64,000 nucleotides of DNA from Zonotrichia leucophrys gambelii (lineage: Eukaryota; Chordata; Aves; Passeriformes; Passerellidae). The stretch is taken from contig NC_088200.1 in assembly GCF_028769735.1 (NCBI RefSeq), positions 65,788,061-65,852,060 on the forward strand. The letters are read 5' to 3'. Of the stretch, positions 49,356 to 62,800 are shown one piece after another. Numbering within the stretch: the first letter of the stretch is position 1; every line of letters starts with the position of its first letter. The translations under genes and the position numbers were made by a program. The notes under the pieces are model-generated. The model was not told where the DNA came from. It saw only the letters and a program-made list of their open reading frames with translations, and did no database searches.

Positions 49356-49486
49356 TAGGTTGACCTTTCTGGCTGCCGATTCCCGCCAAGCCATTTTGCC
49401 GCTACCCCCTCATCAAGAGCAAAGGGCAGAAAAATGTGACAAAAAGCTCATGGGCTGAGATAGGAGTAGGGAGGAGGGACACCGAG
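49356..49486 (+). mobile_element. Fragment resembling an avian dispersed repeat, possibly ERV-derived
   Basis: The stretch 'gtggtaggttgacctttctggctgcc' through 'aaaaagctcatgggctgagataggag' (about 49356-49470) resembles a repeat text I associate with avian endogenous retroviral sequence ('ttgaccttgctggctgcc...cccctcctcaac...aaagctcatgggtcgagataagga'). It stops abruptly where CR1 sequence begins. The assignment is from memory and uncertain; no coding content is visible. Confidence 0.45.
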
Positions 49487-49901
49487 ATCATTAGGGGGAC
49501 GGAGCACCACTCTTATGAGGAAAGGCTGAGAGAGTGTTTTTTAATTCAGTGAGGAAAAGAGAAAGCTTCAGAGTGACCCAGTAGCGGTGTTTTAGCCCCT
49601 GAAAGGAGCCTACAAGACAGCAGCTATTTACATGGACATGTAGTGGCAGCATGAGGGGGAATGGATTCAAACTAAAAGGGAGCACACTTAGATTGGTTCT
49701 TGGCAAGAAATTATTGACTCTGAGGTTGGTGAGAAACTGTGACAGGTTTCCCAGAGAAGTTGTGTCTGCCCGATCCTCGGAAGTGTTGAAGGCCAGGCCG
49801 GATGGGCCCTGAGGTATCCGGCCTGTTGACAGATATTCCTGGGGGCTGGAGCTAGATAATCCTTGGGGCCTCTTTCAAACCAGCCCATTCTATGATTATA
49901 T
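49487..49901 (+). mobile_element. CR1 LINE, 5'-truncated 3' end
   Basis: About 415 bp of CR1 3' end, + orientation: 'cggagcaccactcttatgaggaaaggctgagaga' (about 49500), 'gagggggaatggattcaaac' (about 49652), 'gtgacaggtttcccagagaagttgtg' (about 49739), 'gaagtgttgaaggccaggccggatggg' (about 49780), ending 'cccattctatgattatatg' at 49901. It shares the 'gggggaatggattcaaacta' block with the copy at 10960-11561, so the two belong to related subfamilies. Confidence 0.9.
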
Positions 49902-52900
49902 GAATTGTATGTGTGTTATTACAAGGTGAGATGTGTTTGTATTTGGAGAGAATTGGTTTAAAACAATCCTGTGTCAGATTACAGATTTTCTTTTTTTCCT
50001 CCTGATTAAATAATACCTAGGTTAGTGAATCTGCTGCTTTGACATTTCTCAGCTCCTTAGAGTACAGTGTGTTCTCCGACTTGTAGGACTACAGCTGTAT
50101 GTGGAACATTTGAGTCCCTACAATGAGAAACAAAGAAAGACAATGTCATATTTTCTAAGTTTTTCCCTCTCTCTCTTTGCTTCAGAGTTACTTGGCAGCT
50201 GATGTTTCTTAAGCCATTTTACTGTTGTTTATGCATTTTCAGTCACAGATGCTTTGAATTATCACTCTATCATTTTTACAGCCTTTCATTTTCCATGCTA
50301 TTTTGTCTGAGTCCTGTGAAGGATGCTCAAACCACTACGATCAATTTGTATCAAGGGCATAGAGCAGTAGTATTACAATAGGGCAAGCCATTAATGGGAT
50401 ACTATTTGCATTTGTTTAAAAGAACAACTGTTCCTCTTAGCTCCCTCTTAGCAGTATATTGTGAATTCCTTTGATCATTTCCTGATTTCATTCTTGAATC
50501 CATTTCCATTTCCTAAATATGGCTTTTACTATCAGCCCATTTTCCTGCCATGTTTCTTTCAAGAAATATTTACTGTACAAATCAAAGTAGAATCTCATCT
50601 TTAGAGGTTGTGTTGTTCTCTCACCTTAGCTGGAACTTGTTTCTGGTAAACTTTAACTATTGCTTGATGTTTATTGTAAGATGTTTGTTATATGATAACA
50701 TGGGAAAACATTAGAAATATGTTTTCTATACAAAGTAGTAATAAAACCTACATACAATTCCAATAAATGTTTGTGGTTTTCTTCTTACTGGGGCTCCAAC
50801 TTTGGCCTAGAAACAGCTGTAAATTAGAAAAGTAACAACATTGACTTATATTCTTGTAGAAGTGTTCTGAGTTTAGTTTAATAACACAAGCAGTTCCTGC
50901 CACTAATTTAGTTTGGGTTTGGCTGTATTACAGCTTGCCATAGTGCGCAAAACTTTGTCACCACGTTTTGGTGTGAGGGAGACACAGGCTGCTATTCCAT
51001 GTTTATTCATGCCATGTCTGAGCATTAGTAGATCACCTGATTCCACTATTAGGATTCTATCAGCCAAAAGCCCATGCCAGTGTTCCTGTAAGTTATGCAA
51101 AAATGCAAGTAACACCACGATGCTTGTGGGAGAACAGGCAACATGTGCTGGAAGAAAGCACTTGTCAAGCAATCGTTTTGTCAAAAAATCTTTCAAGATG
51201 TTCTGAACAAGTTTGGATAAACTGAGATCATGCTGATTTAGTTCTTAATTTGGGCTGCTTAGGTCAGTGTCTTATTTTTTTTTGTGCAATAGCAGCCTTG
51301 TTAAAACATGTGAACATGACTGCAAGGGATCAGCTGCTTTTAATCTTAGACATGGTCATAGCTTGCAGAAAATCAAGCTGACATTTCAATGACTATTTTT
51401 TCCATATAGCGAAGAACTATTGGCTTAGGCCTCTTTGGGCTTTTTAACAAGACTACCCAGCAGGTTTTATTAAAGAGGAAATACTGACCAGGAGGAGGCT
51501 ATTTGTATCACATCACTGTCATTTTCTGCAAAAGTATTTGCTGTTTTGTGGGAGAAAGATGGTTGGAAATCAGCAGCAGGGTGTAGGAGTTCCTAGTGAG
51601 GGAAAGATGCAGGCAAAAGGGAGAAAAAAGTAAAGGAGTAATTTTGGGGCTTAGTGGAGTGATGACTGCATGTTGAAAAGACAGGCTAACAAAAAAACCC
51701 CAAACTGTGTTGAGAAGTTGGAGGGGATTTGAGCAAGGAGTCTGGCAGGAGAGACTGGAAATAGACCACGAAGACCATGTGCCACAGGGTAAACTGGCTG
51801 CAGTTTATGGAGTTCAGACCAAGCCATGCAGCTGTTAATGTCCAAGCTCTTTTCCCTGTAAGAAATGCTGGGCTCAGAAAGTCACAGTAAGGAAGGAGCC
51901 AGTACACAAAAATCTCTTCTGTCGAGGAGTAAGATCTATTGGATTTTGCGGGAGTGAAAAAATGGAGATCAAGTAGATGAATGCCTTTGCTTACTTGGCA
52001 GTAATTCTTTGTGTCATGACAGAATGCACTCCACAGAAATTTTGGAAATCTCTAGTCACAAAATGCAATCCATTGATGTAATATTTTGTATTGCATCATG
52101 TCTATCTAAGGAAAACCCAACTTAAATATTGAATCACTGTAAACAGTTGAAAATTTGCAATGTACCTTTTTAGGAATTTGACATACAATTTTACAAATGG
52201 TATGTCCAATTCCTAAAAGATTCTGTATCAGAGTTATGGAGTTGTTACCTGTGATATCCAAAATGGATTTTTTTCCTTTTTTACTTTGGGTTTCATTGCA
52301 CTCTTTTCTATAATGGGGTAATTTCATACTTTGGATTTGTGAAAATGTGAATCTCACACCCTGTTATTTCTGGTTTGTTAGTTCTGGAAATCTCTTGCAG
52401 ACTGGAGCTTTGGTCTCTGAAGAGATAGTCCTTTCTGCACTGGCACTTTATTCTTTATTCTTCACACCATTACTTCTGGTTTACGGACAGCAGAGAGTTA
52501 GGAGAGTGCTTGTCAGATGATGTTTTCTGTGACTTGACCTTCACTTTGTTCCAGAGAGGGTCATAAAGGTGATGAGGAGAGAAAACTTAAAAATCTGATT
52601 GCACACATAGCAGAGAAGATGTGATTCAAATACTTTGGCTAAGAGGAATTGGTGATGTTCTCAGGTTTTAAAAGAAATCCCACTCATTTGAAAAAGAATA
52701 AATCTAGTCGAGAGCATCTAAACAAGTAGGAATCAAACATAAGAAAGCAGTTAATTAATAGTTCAGTTCTTCTCATGTCTCAAGTCAGCCAATATTCAGC
52801 ACCAGAGCCCTTTTCTGGCTTTCCTCAGTTACTGCATCTGTCTATGCTGACATGTCCTGTGCCTTATTCTTTTATTTTCTCATGTAGTTTCTCTACACAC

Positions 52901-54529
52901 GCACAAATGTGAAAACTGAAACAAGTTAGTCCTCCTATTTTGGCATAGAACATCAGCCCATATAATTAAAATTCCTGAAGAACTTCCAGTATGACTTTTG
53001 GTTTGTTTGATGGTTTTAATTTTTTGAGCCTCTCTAGTCAAAAAACATTTCACTGTTTCCTTGGGCTTGAGATGAATGGTGATTTGGTCAACCAGTTTCA
53101 GTCTGGTTTCTCTCAAGCCATAATTACATTACTATTTTCTCTGCATTATAAAACTGAAGATTGAGAATTGAACTGTCAGTGATGGTTACACAGGTATTGA
53201 GGAAAGAAATAAACAAGGAACTGTATGTGCAAGGGTTTTAAAAATGGAGAAGGAATTTGTAGGTAAAAGCACCTCTCTATTCCTTTAGGCTTTCCTGAGC
53301 CTCAGAGCAATAAATCAAAGAGGAAAAGTTATTTTGTTTAGCTGAAAAACTATAAAAACTTAGCTAATAATCCAGGAGTAAAATTTGATGGGGAAGAAGT
53401 TATACTCTGAATAACTAAGAATGAAATTTAAACTACAGAAAGAAGTTTAGCTCTTAGATGAGCTCAACTGTCATGTTCCTAGTAAAAATTTTCTGTTAAA
53501 CTTCACGTGTGCACCTAAATTTTCAAGTGGTACATGATGGTTCTGCACAACTCACATTCTAATTATGCTGTATAATTCTCTTACATATAATGTAGTAGGA
53601 TTTATATCTCTTAAATCAGGTTACCTAATGACACCCAGTATTTTATGTATTTACTGAACAATCAAACAGCAATCATAACAGTGTCTGCAGGAAATAATTT
53701 GTGCTTCCCCCTGGAGGAATTAATGTAAAGCGTCTTGCTTCTCTGTTCCTTTCCCCCGATAGAAGCTTATCTTAGTAATTAATTGTGTGCTGAAAATAAT
53801 TCTGAAAAAAGCTGGCTAACTGCAGGTTACTTTGCACTGCCCTTGGATAATGCACCAATTCTGCGCTGCTGTGCTTATGCAGGATTAACAGAGGCAGTTC
53901 AGTAACCACAACACTTTATCCTTATTAGTGCAAAAATACCACTGGGGTACCCTTACCAACACTAATTCTGTGACTTTTAAAGCCCAGGGGGCATGGCATG
54001 AAGAATATAGTGTCTTGCAGGGCTGTCATAGTTTGTTGAAAACCTTGAAAGCAGTGTGAAATTTCATAATTTTTTCTGTTATCAACATTTATTCTTTTAC
54101 TCTAATGAGGATTCTGTTAAGACAGCCACTTTATTGTCCTTTAAAACCGTAATGAAATTATTAAAAAAAAAATCTAAAATGTCAGCCTGACTTTAATTTT
54201 CTTTATTGTCCAAGAACTTAAATTAGTCAACATAATGTGCTGCTTTAATCTGTTGCCCCCTTCTATTTTATATTTTCTTCAATGCTCATTATTGACAGCA
54301 ACAAAAGAAATTAAAAACTGTTATTAATATTTTTTCTTATTATTTTCTAATATTTTTTCTTATGTTTCTTAGTAATGGAAATTCTAATTTTATGATGCAA
54401 ACTACAGCTTTTCTGGTATATGCACAAAATTTGTGAAATAGCCCTCAACATTCAAGAGCTTATATTTAAAAATGAAATTGTGAAGGCAGGATGGTTAGTG
54501 GAGGAATCACTTCTGCTCTTACATAGTTG
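49902..54529. other. Intergenic AT-rich DNA, no gene recognised
   Basis: 4.6 kb without a recognisable gene or repeat. Open frames are at most 97 codons (50903-51206, overlapping on both strands) and not family-like. The stretch 53740-53950 is dense in ATTA/TAAT-type motifs and could be a conserved non-coding element, but only by impression. Confidence 0.55.
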
Positions 54530-55330
54530 TCACCATTAATGAGTGGATGGGCTCGAGAAGAAGGCTCGAAGTCCCTTCTAGCCTGCAGTGTCGTGCTGGA
54601 ATGGGAGGCTGGCTGAGAGTTTCTGGAGCCAGGAGCGGATTCATTCTCTCACACAGCGCTCTGAGGCCGTGGGACTGCGCCCTGGAGAAAGGCTCAGCTT
54701 GTGAACACCATGAGGAAGAGGGCTGAGAGCTGTTTCCTGGGAATAGCAGACTGAACGGTGGGGAAAGCTCTAACTACAAGAAGAAAAGACTGTTAAAGAT
54801 TATGAAGATTGATAAAGAGACCGATGAAAAGCATGGAAGTGGAGAGGGGCTGGTGCAGCTGGCAGGCTGCCATTGCCTGCCTTTCTGCCTGCAGCCTCCT
54901 GAGCACTTGGGACAGGTAATAATCTTGTGTCAGCCCTAATCTGCAGAGCATGTAAAAGTCTGTCAGAATCTGGGTGAGGTGGAAGGTTCTGCTGGAGTGT
55001 GCTTGTGGCACTGCCCGGGGACTCCTCAATAAATGCAGGAGACTCACGGAACAGTTGTGCAGGGGTCTGGGCAGAAAATACCGAGCACTTTATTGATTCA
55101 GATGTTTTGCTGTGCTCAGGACCCGTTCTAGCTGTCACTGCATGGCCACATCCTGCTGTGCCATGGAGCTCTCTCAGGTTTCAGCCTCATTGGCCTCTGT
55201 CATGCGGCTTGCTGCTCTTGCTGCTTAGAATTCAAGCTCTGTAAATTGCTTTTTAAATTGTAAAATTTATTGTAAATAAACTCTCTCACAGGACTCTTCC
55301 AGGCTGCTTATTATTTACACGTCTGCCACA
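54530..55330. other. GC-richer block of unknown nature
   Basis: About 800 bp visibly richer in G, C and CpG than its surroundings. It has a donor-like 'gggacag|gtaataat' at about 54917, poly(A)-like AATAAA at about 55029 and 55275, and open frames of 81-112 codons on both strands (for example 54800-55138 minus). I recognise no protein or repeat family. It could be an unclassified LTR (AATAAA followed by a TG/CT-rich end), a non-coding RNA exon, or a decayed gene. Confidence 0.35.
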
Positions 55331-58300
55331 GTTAGGCTGTGGGGTTTCTATGATAGGTAAGTGTTTTGACCTCTTTTTTTCTGGTAACCCCAAATGGCTG
55401 AACTGTTTCTGATCATGAGGACCGGGAAAAGCACTGCTTGTTACCTTACACCAAATAAGAAATTCATGGTGTCTTTTCTGGAAATGCTACATCATCTCCA
55501 GGCTTTGCACTGGGAACCTGAACTCTGTCAGTGTGGCTTTGTCAGGTATCTGACAATTGCTGTAACTGTAAAAATCTGTCCGGATTTGTCTTTTTAAGTG
55601 CCACAAGTGGGAATTTCTAACAGAGAGAATTGACAATGACTGTGTTCACAGAAGGTTTTTCCTAGTTCTGAGTATTTTCCAGAAATTTAGTTTACTTTTA
55701 TCAGTGACTGCATATGACTAGGATGATTTTCTTTGGAATGATACTTTGGAGTGAAGAGAGGTTGGCAATTTAACCATGACCCCTTTCCTGCTGTATAGAG
55801 TGGTATTATGTTCAGCATCCAGGGTCAAGGAGAGCAAAGGAAAGGGAATAAAATTTAGGAAAAGAATTAGAGAGGAATTTAGGGCAAAAGAATTTAGTGA
55901 GATGTCAGCTGGCGGGGAGGGAGGAAAACTCTTGTTCTAAGTTACGGGATACTTAGGGTAATTGGAAAGAAAACTGAGCTGGGTATGTTTGGGAAGAATG
56001 CCCTCAACTTTTGATGGGAAAAGAGGCTCGGATTGTTTTTCTGAATTCTGGGTTTTCAAATGAAGGGAAATCTAGCCCTTGTAAACTGCATCTCACCAGC
56101 AATGCAGAGTTATCCTGGGAGCAGTATGGTGAAACAGAGGATTAGAAACAGAGGATTAGGATTAGATAGATGCCTGTGGTCACTGTGTTTATGAAGGGGT
56201 CTGAGGCACACACCACTTGGACTTGCCTGCTGGAAGCTGAGGCTGGTAAATCACCAAGTAGGCAGGACTCAGCAAGACACTAAAATATGTTTGATGCTAC
56301 AACTAGCTCTGTTTCAAGTTAGCTGATATGGACTGTCCTGAGCAGTGCTGTGTTGCATGGTCATGTATGTTTTGTTATACTCATGTCCAGTAGGCCTTTT
56401 TAAAAAAGTGCTCCACGTCTTTATTAACATGAAGCTTCACTGGAGTGCTCTCCTGAGTATGATTAACTCCTTGGCTTTGGGAGGGACACAATGTCCTACA
56501 CAAGTAAGATCAAATTTCTCTCTTGTAGCAGGTTTCTTTCACAGGAAAAGGGTCTGAGATGAGTTCTACCTATATTGATGCACATCTAAAGGTCTGTGGG
56601 TTTGCTTAATAGATCTGCAGGTGGATATCAGATCCATTGATTTATCTGTGATTTACCTCCAAAATCCGTGACTCAAGCATTCTGATATTTAGAACCTTTT
56701 TTTTCTAATCTTAGCAATCTGAATACAGGATTTGCTCCTCCTGAGTTTGGTAGTGAATTTATTACCATAAGCAAACCAAGGAGACTGATTTCAGCTATGC
56801 ATTGACAAATACTACACTGCTTATGTCACTTGATTGACTTTTGTCTTTAACTTGTGAAAGATATTTGCTCTGTTTGAAGCCTTGATTTTGAAAGAGAATC
56901 ACATTATGATAGATTCCATGACCTTTCCATGACATTAGGATAGATTCCCTGTATTTTTGTATATTGGCATGTAAACCTTTTGAAATAAAAAACAGGAAGA
57001 ACAAAATAACTTTGGAGTTATTTTTGCATGCTGATATTTGAAATTATTTACTTCAAATTATGGTTTTGCATAACAAGGAGTTTATGTTTGGGTCTTTTAT
57101 TATTTTTTCTTAATTTTTAAAAAACATATTTATCAGCATTTTAAGCCTTTTAGTTGTTTGTTTTTTTTTTTTCCCTTGACACATAAAGAATATTTTGCTT
57201 CATGGGACGAGTCTGTAAACTTACGGGATAAGAAAACTCTTCCCTGATAGAAAATTTATCACTTAACAGTTGAAACAGGGGAAATTAAAAAGCCAGTTAC
57301 AATTGTTTTTCAGCAGATAGGACGGCTGGAGGAGAAGCAAGAAGTATGCAGGGTTTACTCTGGGTAGACAGGCAAAGCTGGCACCCAGCACTGACTGAGA
57401 GGACATTCTGGACTCCTTTTTAGGAAGACATACAGGAGCTAGGTATCTGCAGCTACTTCATTACCATATATTGCCCTTCAGTCATTTGAAGGACTCAGCC
57501 ATAGCTGGCTGCGTGTGCATATGTTGTCTAAGGGCCAAGTTTAAGGAGAGAAAAAAGCTCTGAAAATTCTGATGTTAAAAGAGATAGGAACAGAGAAAGC
57601 ATTTGAAGTGGAGGACTTTGCTGACCTAAACATGGCTCTGCACAAGGCATTCTATGTGTGCCTTTTGAGGAAATTACTTGGCCCCAGGGAAGACGAAACC
57701 TTTTACCAAAATGAGGTTTTAAACCTGTGAAGGAATTTGTCAAAGCCAGCCTATCAATGCCGTAGTATTCTAGTCCTAATCTCTGCTCTTGAAGGGGTGC
57801 AGAAAACAGTAGACTTAGGCTCCCTGGTCACTGTCATGTCTTTCAATGAAAATTTTAGTGATGGTTTAAAAGGCTCTAGCTCATTTGCATTACAAAAAGC
57901 CTTGTAATCTTATTATGCTGATAGATACAGCTACTTGTGCTTAAAAGATATAATTAAGCAATTATATTATGTCAGAATTTCCTAGACTGAAAAACCAATG
58001 TGCTGCACCATGCTAGCTCATATTTTTGATGCACTGAAGACCCTAGTCCAGTTAACGAGACACTTGCTAGTAAAAACCTTTTATTTAATGCATATGAATT
58101 TAAAAACAAACCCAGAAAAAAAAAAATTAACATCCATGCACCGACATTTAATTCAGTTCATGTCAACTCAGCTAAGAATGGATTTGTATGAATTTGAGGA
58201 ATTAATATCTGTAGCCTGTTACTCGGATATGAAATAATTAATCATTTTGTGAGCAAAGATCAAATATACAACCATCATGCAATTAAAAGGTTAGTTATTA

Positions 58301-58477
58301 TGGCAAAGGTACTTACTGTGCTATACGATCTATATGTAATTGGATTTTTCTCTACTACTCCTAAGATGAGGATGTGATATATGTACTCTGGGATGTGGCC
58401 TAGAATTTCTCACCTGTGATTATACTGCATTTCTCCATTGAAATTGGTTTTGTTTTTTTTTTTTTTTTTTCTGGCAG
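55331..58477. other. Intergenic AT-rich DNA, no gene recognised
   Basis: 3.1 kb with nothing I can name. It ends in a T-rich tract (about 58452-58470) that is the pyrimidine tract of the exon-like segment at 58478. Confidence 0.55.
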
Positions 58478-58591
58478 AGAATGACTGGATTCAAGAAGGC
58501 AGCTTGAGTACCAACATTCTGGGCAGCTCAGATCATCTTGATCATGTCTGAGAACATCAATAAATCTTCACCCTCTCCTATACAGCCTGAG
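58478..58591 (+). other. Exon-like segment, unproven
   Basis: A 114-bp segment with a long T tract and 'ctggcag' immediately before it and 'GAG|gtaata' after it, so both splice signals are good. It contains an ATG at 58544-58546 that opens 16 codons (MSENINKSSPSPIQPE) up to the donor. The peptide is not one I recognise, and it does not match the start I recall for PRR16, which lies downstream of HSD17B4 in human. It could be a first coding or non-coding exon, or chance. Confidence 0.25.
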
Positions 58592-59609
58592 GTAATAATT
58601 GGCAGCTCATTACCTTTTCTTCATATCAAGAGCAGAGTGAAATTTACCTTATGTACTGTATGAAAAGGATGGGTGGATGGCTTTTTCTGGAGATCTTCTT
58701 GTGTCCTTGGACAAAAGTTTAGTGTGCCCTCTTTTTTGCAAATTTTCCCTTGTAGCCGTTAAAAAAAGAATCTGCTTTCCAAAGGGAAGCTTTTACTTGA
58801 GATTTGGCTGTTTTGAGTTATAAAAGCCAGTGAAATATGAGATATATAAGGAAAGTGGACACTCACAATTGGAACACAGTATGTAAACCAGTCTAAACAA
58901 TCTGTTAATCATATATAATATTTTTAAACTAAAATTTCTAACAATTGTCCATTGCCTTTCTTATGACATTATTGTTTCTTGCCCTGTGAAATTGCTTCCA
59001 TATCCTCCACAATAGTTTTTATGTTACACTGTCAAAGAATAATAAAGCCTGTAGCAGGCAATTTCATAAACACTTAGGTTTCAGGAAGATGAAGGTATGT
59101 CTAGCTACTTTCTTTCATTATGGGTCATTCTCAGCAACACTGAATATAAAAATTTAAACAAATACTTTTGTATATAATAAGATTAAAAAACCATACCAAA
59201 ACTAATCTGTAAAAACAGTTTATTGCATGCCACTAGTATGATATTAAGAGTATCTAAGTGTTTAGTAATAGAAATAAAAGATGTTACTGAATCATAATAG
59301 TTAAATCTGGAACTTTTGATGCATCTTGCTCTAAATGAGAGATTTGGGAAAAGAGGCATAGTTTGAAAGAAATATAGTCTCAAAAAGTTTATGATGTCTA
59401 AAAAATGAATGATGCATATCCTTTGAATTTCTTAGGCAGAAATTATCTTTTTATAGGGTGATGATTTTTGGCTCTTCTTTAACCAGGCTGAGAATATCAC
59501 AGACTTCAGCATGGGTGCACCCAAGAAGGACAGGAGAAACTTGATTAAACAAAATATCCATCAGATCAGTCCTGATGGAAAACATGAGGAGTTAGTTTTT
59601 CAATGAAGT

Positions 59610-59800
59610 GTTGTGTCAGGGAAGGCTTAATTTGGATATTAGAACAAGGCTGTTCAGCCAGGGGGTGTTTGGGCACTGGCACAGAGCTCGAGGGGCAGTG
59701 GGACAGTGCTTTCAGGCACATGGGGCTGTGCCGGGCCAGAACAGGGACCCAACCATCCCTGTGGGTCCTTTCCAAGCCAGGTTATTCTGTGATGATTCTG
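59610..59800 (+). mobile_element. CR1 LINE, short 3' end
   Basis: 'cagggaaggcttaatttggatattagaacaaggctgttcagccagggggtgtttgggcactgg' (about 59618-59680), 'ggcacatggggctgtgccgggcc' (about 59716) and 'gtgggtcctttccaagccaggttattctgtgatgattctg' (59761-59800) follow the order of an avian CR1 3' UTR. About 190 bp, severely 5'-truncated, + orientation. It differs in subfamily from the other copies (shorter tail region with 'tttgggcactggcacag'). Confidence 0.85.
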
Positions 59801-62800
59801 GGAAAACTGATCTTTTCCCTTAGCAGGGAAAGCAAAGAGGGTGGGAACAGAATTTAAAAAATGCTGGTGATATTGCTAGATGTAAACGAAAATTGTATTG
59901 TATTCCCAGTTGCAGTTACTGGGAAGCAAAGCATTTCACTTTCATTTATGGCATTTCAACAAGTCAAGTGTATGTAAATCTCTGTGTGATTGCTTTTAGT
60001 ATAATGGACTTTGTTTTCTTCCTTAGGACATGAAATTATCAAGCGATCCTGCCTTTTTGCTTAATACTGATTTGAATATGTGGACCATTGGACCATTTCC
60101 CCATGTGCTTAACATGCTCTTAAAATTTACTGAAAAAACAAACTTGTTTACTTTTTCATTTATCACTTCATGCTATCACTTTCCTCATTCTAATAATAGA
60201 TTATATTTTGAAAACATTTTATGTGGAAATAGGCAATTGAAACAGAAACAGTTCTTTCACTCTAATTTTTCTTTATATATGTAGAGATATTAGAAGTTTC
60301 TACTATGAGCAATAAGCACATTTACTGAGGAAATCCTCCTCACTATAACTGTGATAAAAAAATGATGTACAGTGAGCAAGAGAGAAAATCCTGGCTGAGA
60401 TCAGTGTCTCCAAGCCATATGGCAGGCTCTGGTCCCAATCCCTCGTGGATGCCCTCTTTGACTTTGCTGGGGCTGCAGGGTGATGCAGCCCACACTCTCT
60501 GCAGGTCATTCATTAGCTTAGCTTCGTGCCCTCAAAGTATCAGCCCCATCAGCCTTCATTTCCACTCTTGCTTTTGCATAAGAGGGATGAACTGCATAAT
60601 TTTGTTGCTGTCCTGAAGGCAGCCTACATTAGCTTGCAGCTTGTGTACTGTTAATGTTCTGAAGTAAATAAATTCTACACTGTTTTGTGGTTTGATAACA
60701 CAAGGATGATTAAATTGAGAGAGAATTCACAGCTGAATTGTGTGAGTTAGTCAGTACTGAACAATAAATCTCCTTACAGCATGTTTTTCCTCTTCTTTCC
60801 CTTTTCTTTCAGTAGAAATTTAATTTGAAAACAGACAATTTGTTTTTTGCAAATTAAATACTGAGGAGTTAATAATTTTCTAAGTAATTTTCCTTTTGTG
60901 CACCCTTGCCTGACAATTCTGTAAGAGGCAGTTTCTTTTTTATTATTCCTAAAGAACAAATAAGCCCAGAGAAAAACAAACAAACCCATTTTGTCCAGGT
61001 TAGAGGTATAAATCTAGGTTAACTTCTCATTGTAGCTCATTATTTTTATGTTAGCATACGTCTCTTCACTTCTCTCTTTCTCCTGACTTCAGAGAAATCC
61101 ATGTCAAGCTTTGATATCTTTCCTCTTTCTGTAATTTTGAGATGGTTCAGGCTAAGCTGAGAACATATTGCTATTGATGGGGCAGGCAGGCATTAGACAT
61201 TTACCTCTGACACCTTTCCTTAATTTCAAACAGCCTTTGGAAAAGCTTCCCTGATTAGCTGCCACTCTGAGAAACACACTTAAATCTCTTCATCAGCCTG
61301 AAGATTACTCCTCGGTAACCTTTGCTTGTCTTTAGGGTTTTGTCTGCTGGGACTTGTTTAAAGCACTCACGTGCGCTTCCTCCACTTTCCCCTGCCAGGC
61401 AGTTTCAGCAGCTCTCCCCTGTGTAGACTTGACTGCAGCTCGACACATCTTTGTTGCTGTTAAAGTAGGAAATTGCTTTATCCTGGAAAACACTCAGGCA
61501 CACTTTTGCCAGCACAGGATCAAAGTGGAAGGATGCTGTCACCTGATGATTCATAAAATCCAGCTGGCTCATCTGTGCTCATAAAGAAGCACAAAAGCAT
61601 AAAAGAAGCTCATGTTATCCCAGGTGATATCCCCGAGACAGGCAGAGAGCAAAATGATTTTAGACCCCTACTGTTTCTGCAGGCACAACAAATACCATAT
61701 TCTGGCTTTGTAACGTCTATGTTGACTTGATTACTGTGTCACGCAGAAATCCCCAAATTCTTCACATATAGGAAAATGCATCCACATCCAGATACTTATT
61801 TTCTTGCTCAGGTTTCTGAAAATACTTAATAATGGGGCATCTATAACTAGATGTATTTTAAGCTTTCACCTGTTTACCTAGCCATGCCTTCAGTGAAATT
61901 ATGTCTGGACAAACTTCTTTGTTCCAGAAACTATTAATTTCATCCTGGGTAGTGTTGGAATATTCTTATTTTAAAAGAAGGCTGAAGATATTTGTTTCCT
62001 TGAGGCATAATATAATGTTACTTTTTCTTTTAAACCTTCATCAATCAGGATATTTGTTTATTTGTTGGTTGGTTTGGTTTTTTAATCAAATTTCTTCTTT
62101 AGTTAGAAAACTCTGGTTTTGTTAGCAAATATAAAAATGGATATTTGCAAATCTCCTATCTAATTTACAAAGTAAAAAAATGACAATTTGCATGCCATCT
62201 AACCAAAAAATGTATATATAATTACTTGTTTTAAATGCTGACAGGGTTATACCTCATTAGTATGGAATCTTGTGGAATTAATTTGGGTTATAAATCAGGT
62301 TAAGTTTTGCTCTCCCAATCATGATTTTGAACTGAGCTTAGAACTGACTGACTAACCACTACATGCTGGCTAAAATCCTGTCTCGTTTTTTGGAGCAGAA
62401 AGGTTAAGAGGACAGATGAGGCAGAGGCAAATGGTGTCCTCTTACGACTCCTTGGAGAGATCTCCCTACTAAACATCTCCCACATCTACTGTGTAATGAA
62501 ATATCTGCTAATGTCCCTATAGCCTCTGTGGCATTTAGCACTTTTCATTTTATGTTGTCTGGTTTTGAAACCTTATGAAGTGTAATGTTCTGTAACCTTT
62601 CAAAAACATTCATAGGTGTGATGTCAATGTTTCCCAAGTACTCTGCTATCATTATTGTAAGCCTGACTTTTATTTAGAAAAGCCCAGGCTTGCAATTCAC
62701 TGTCTTGCAGGGAAAAAAAAAAAGGGAGGGGGAAAGTAATATTTTGCATATTAACACATTCTCTATTTTCTCATTAAAGTTCCATTCATCTCTGAAAAGT

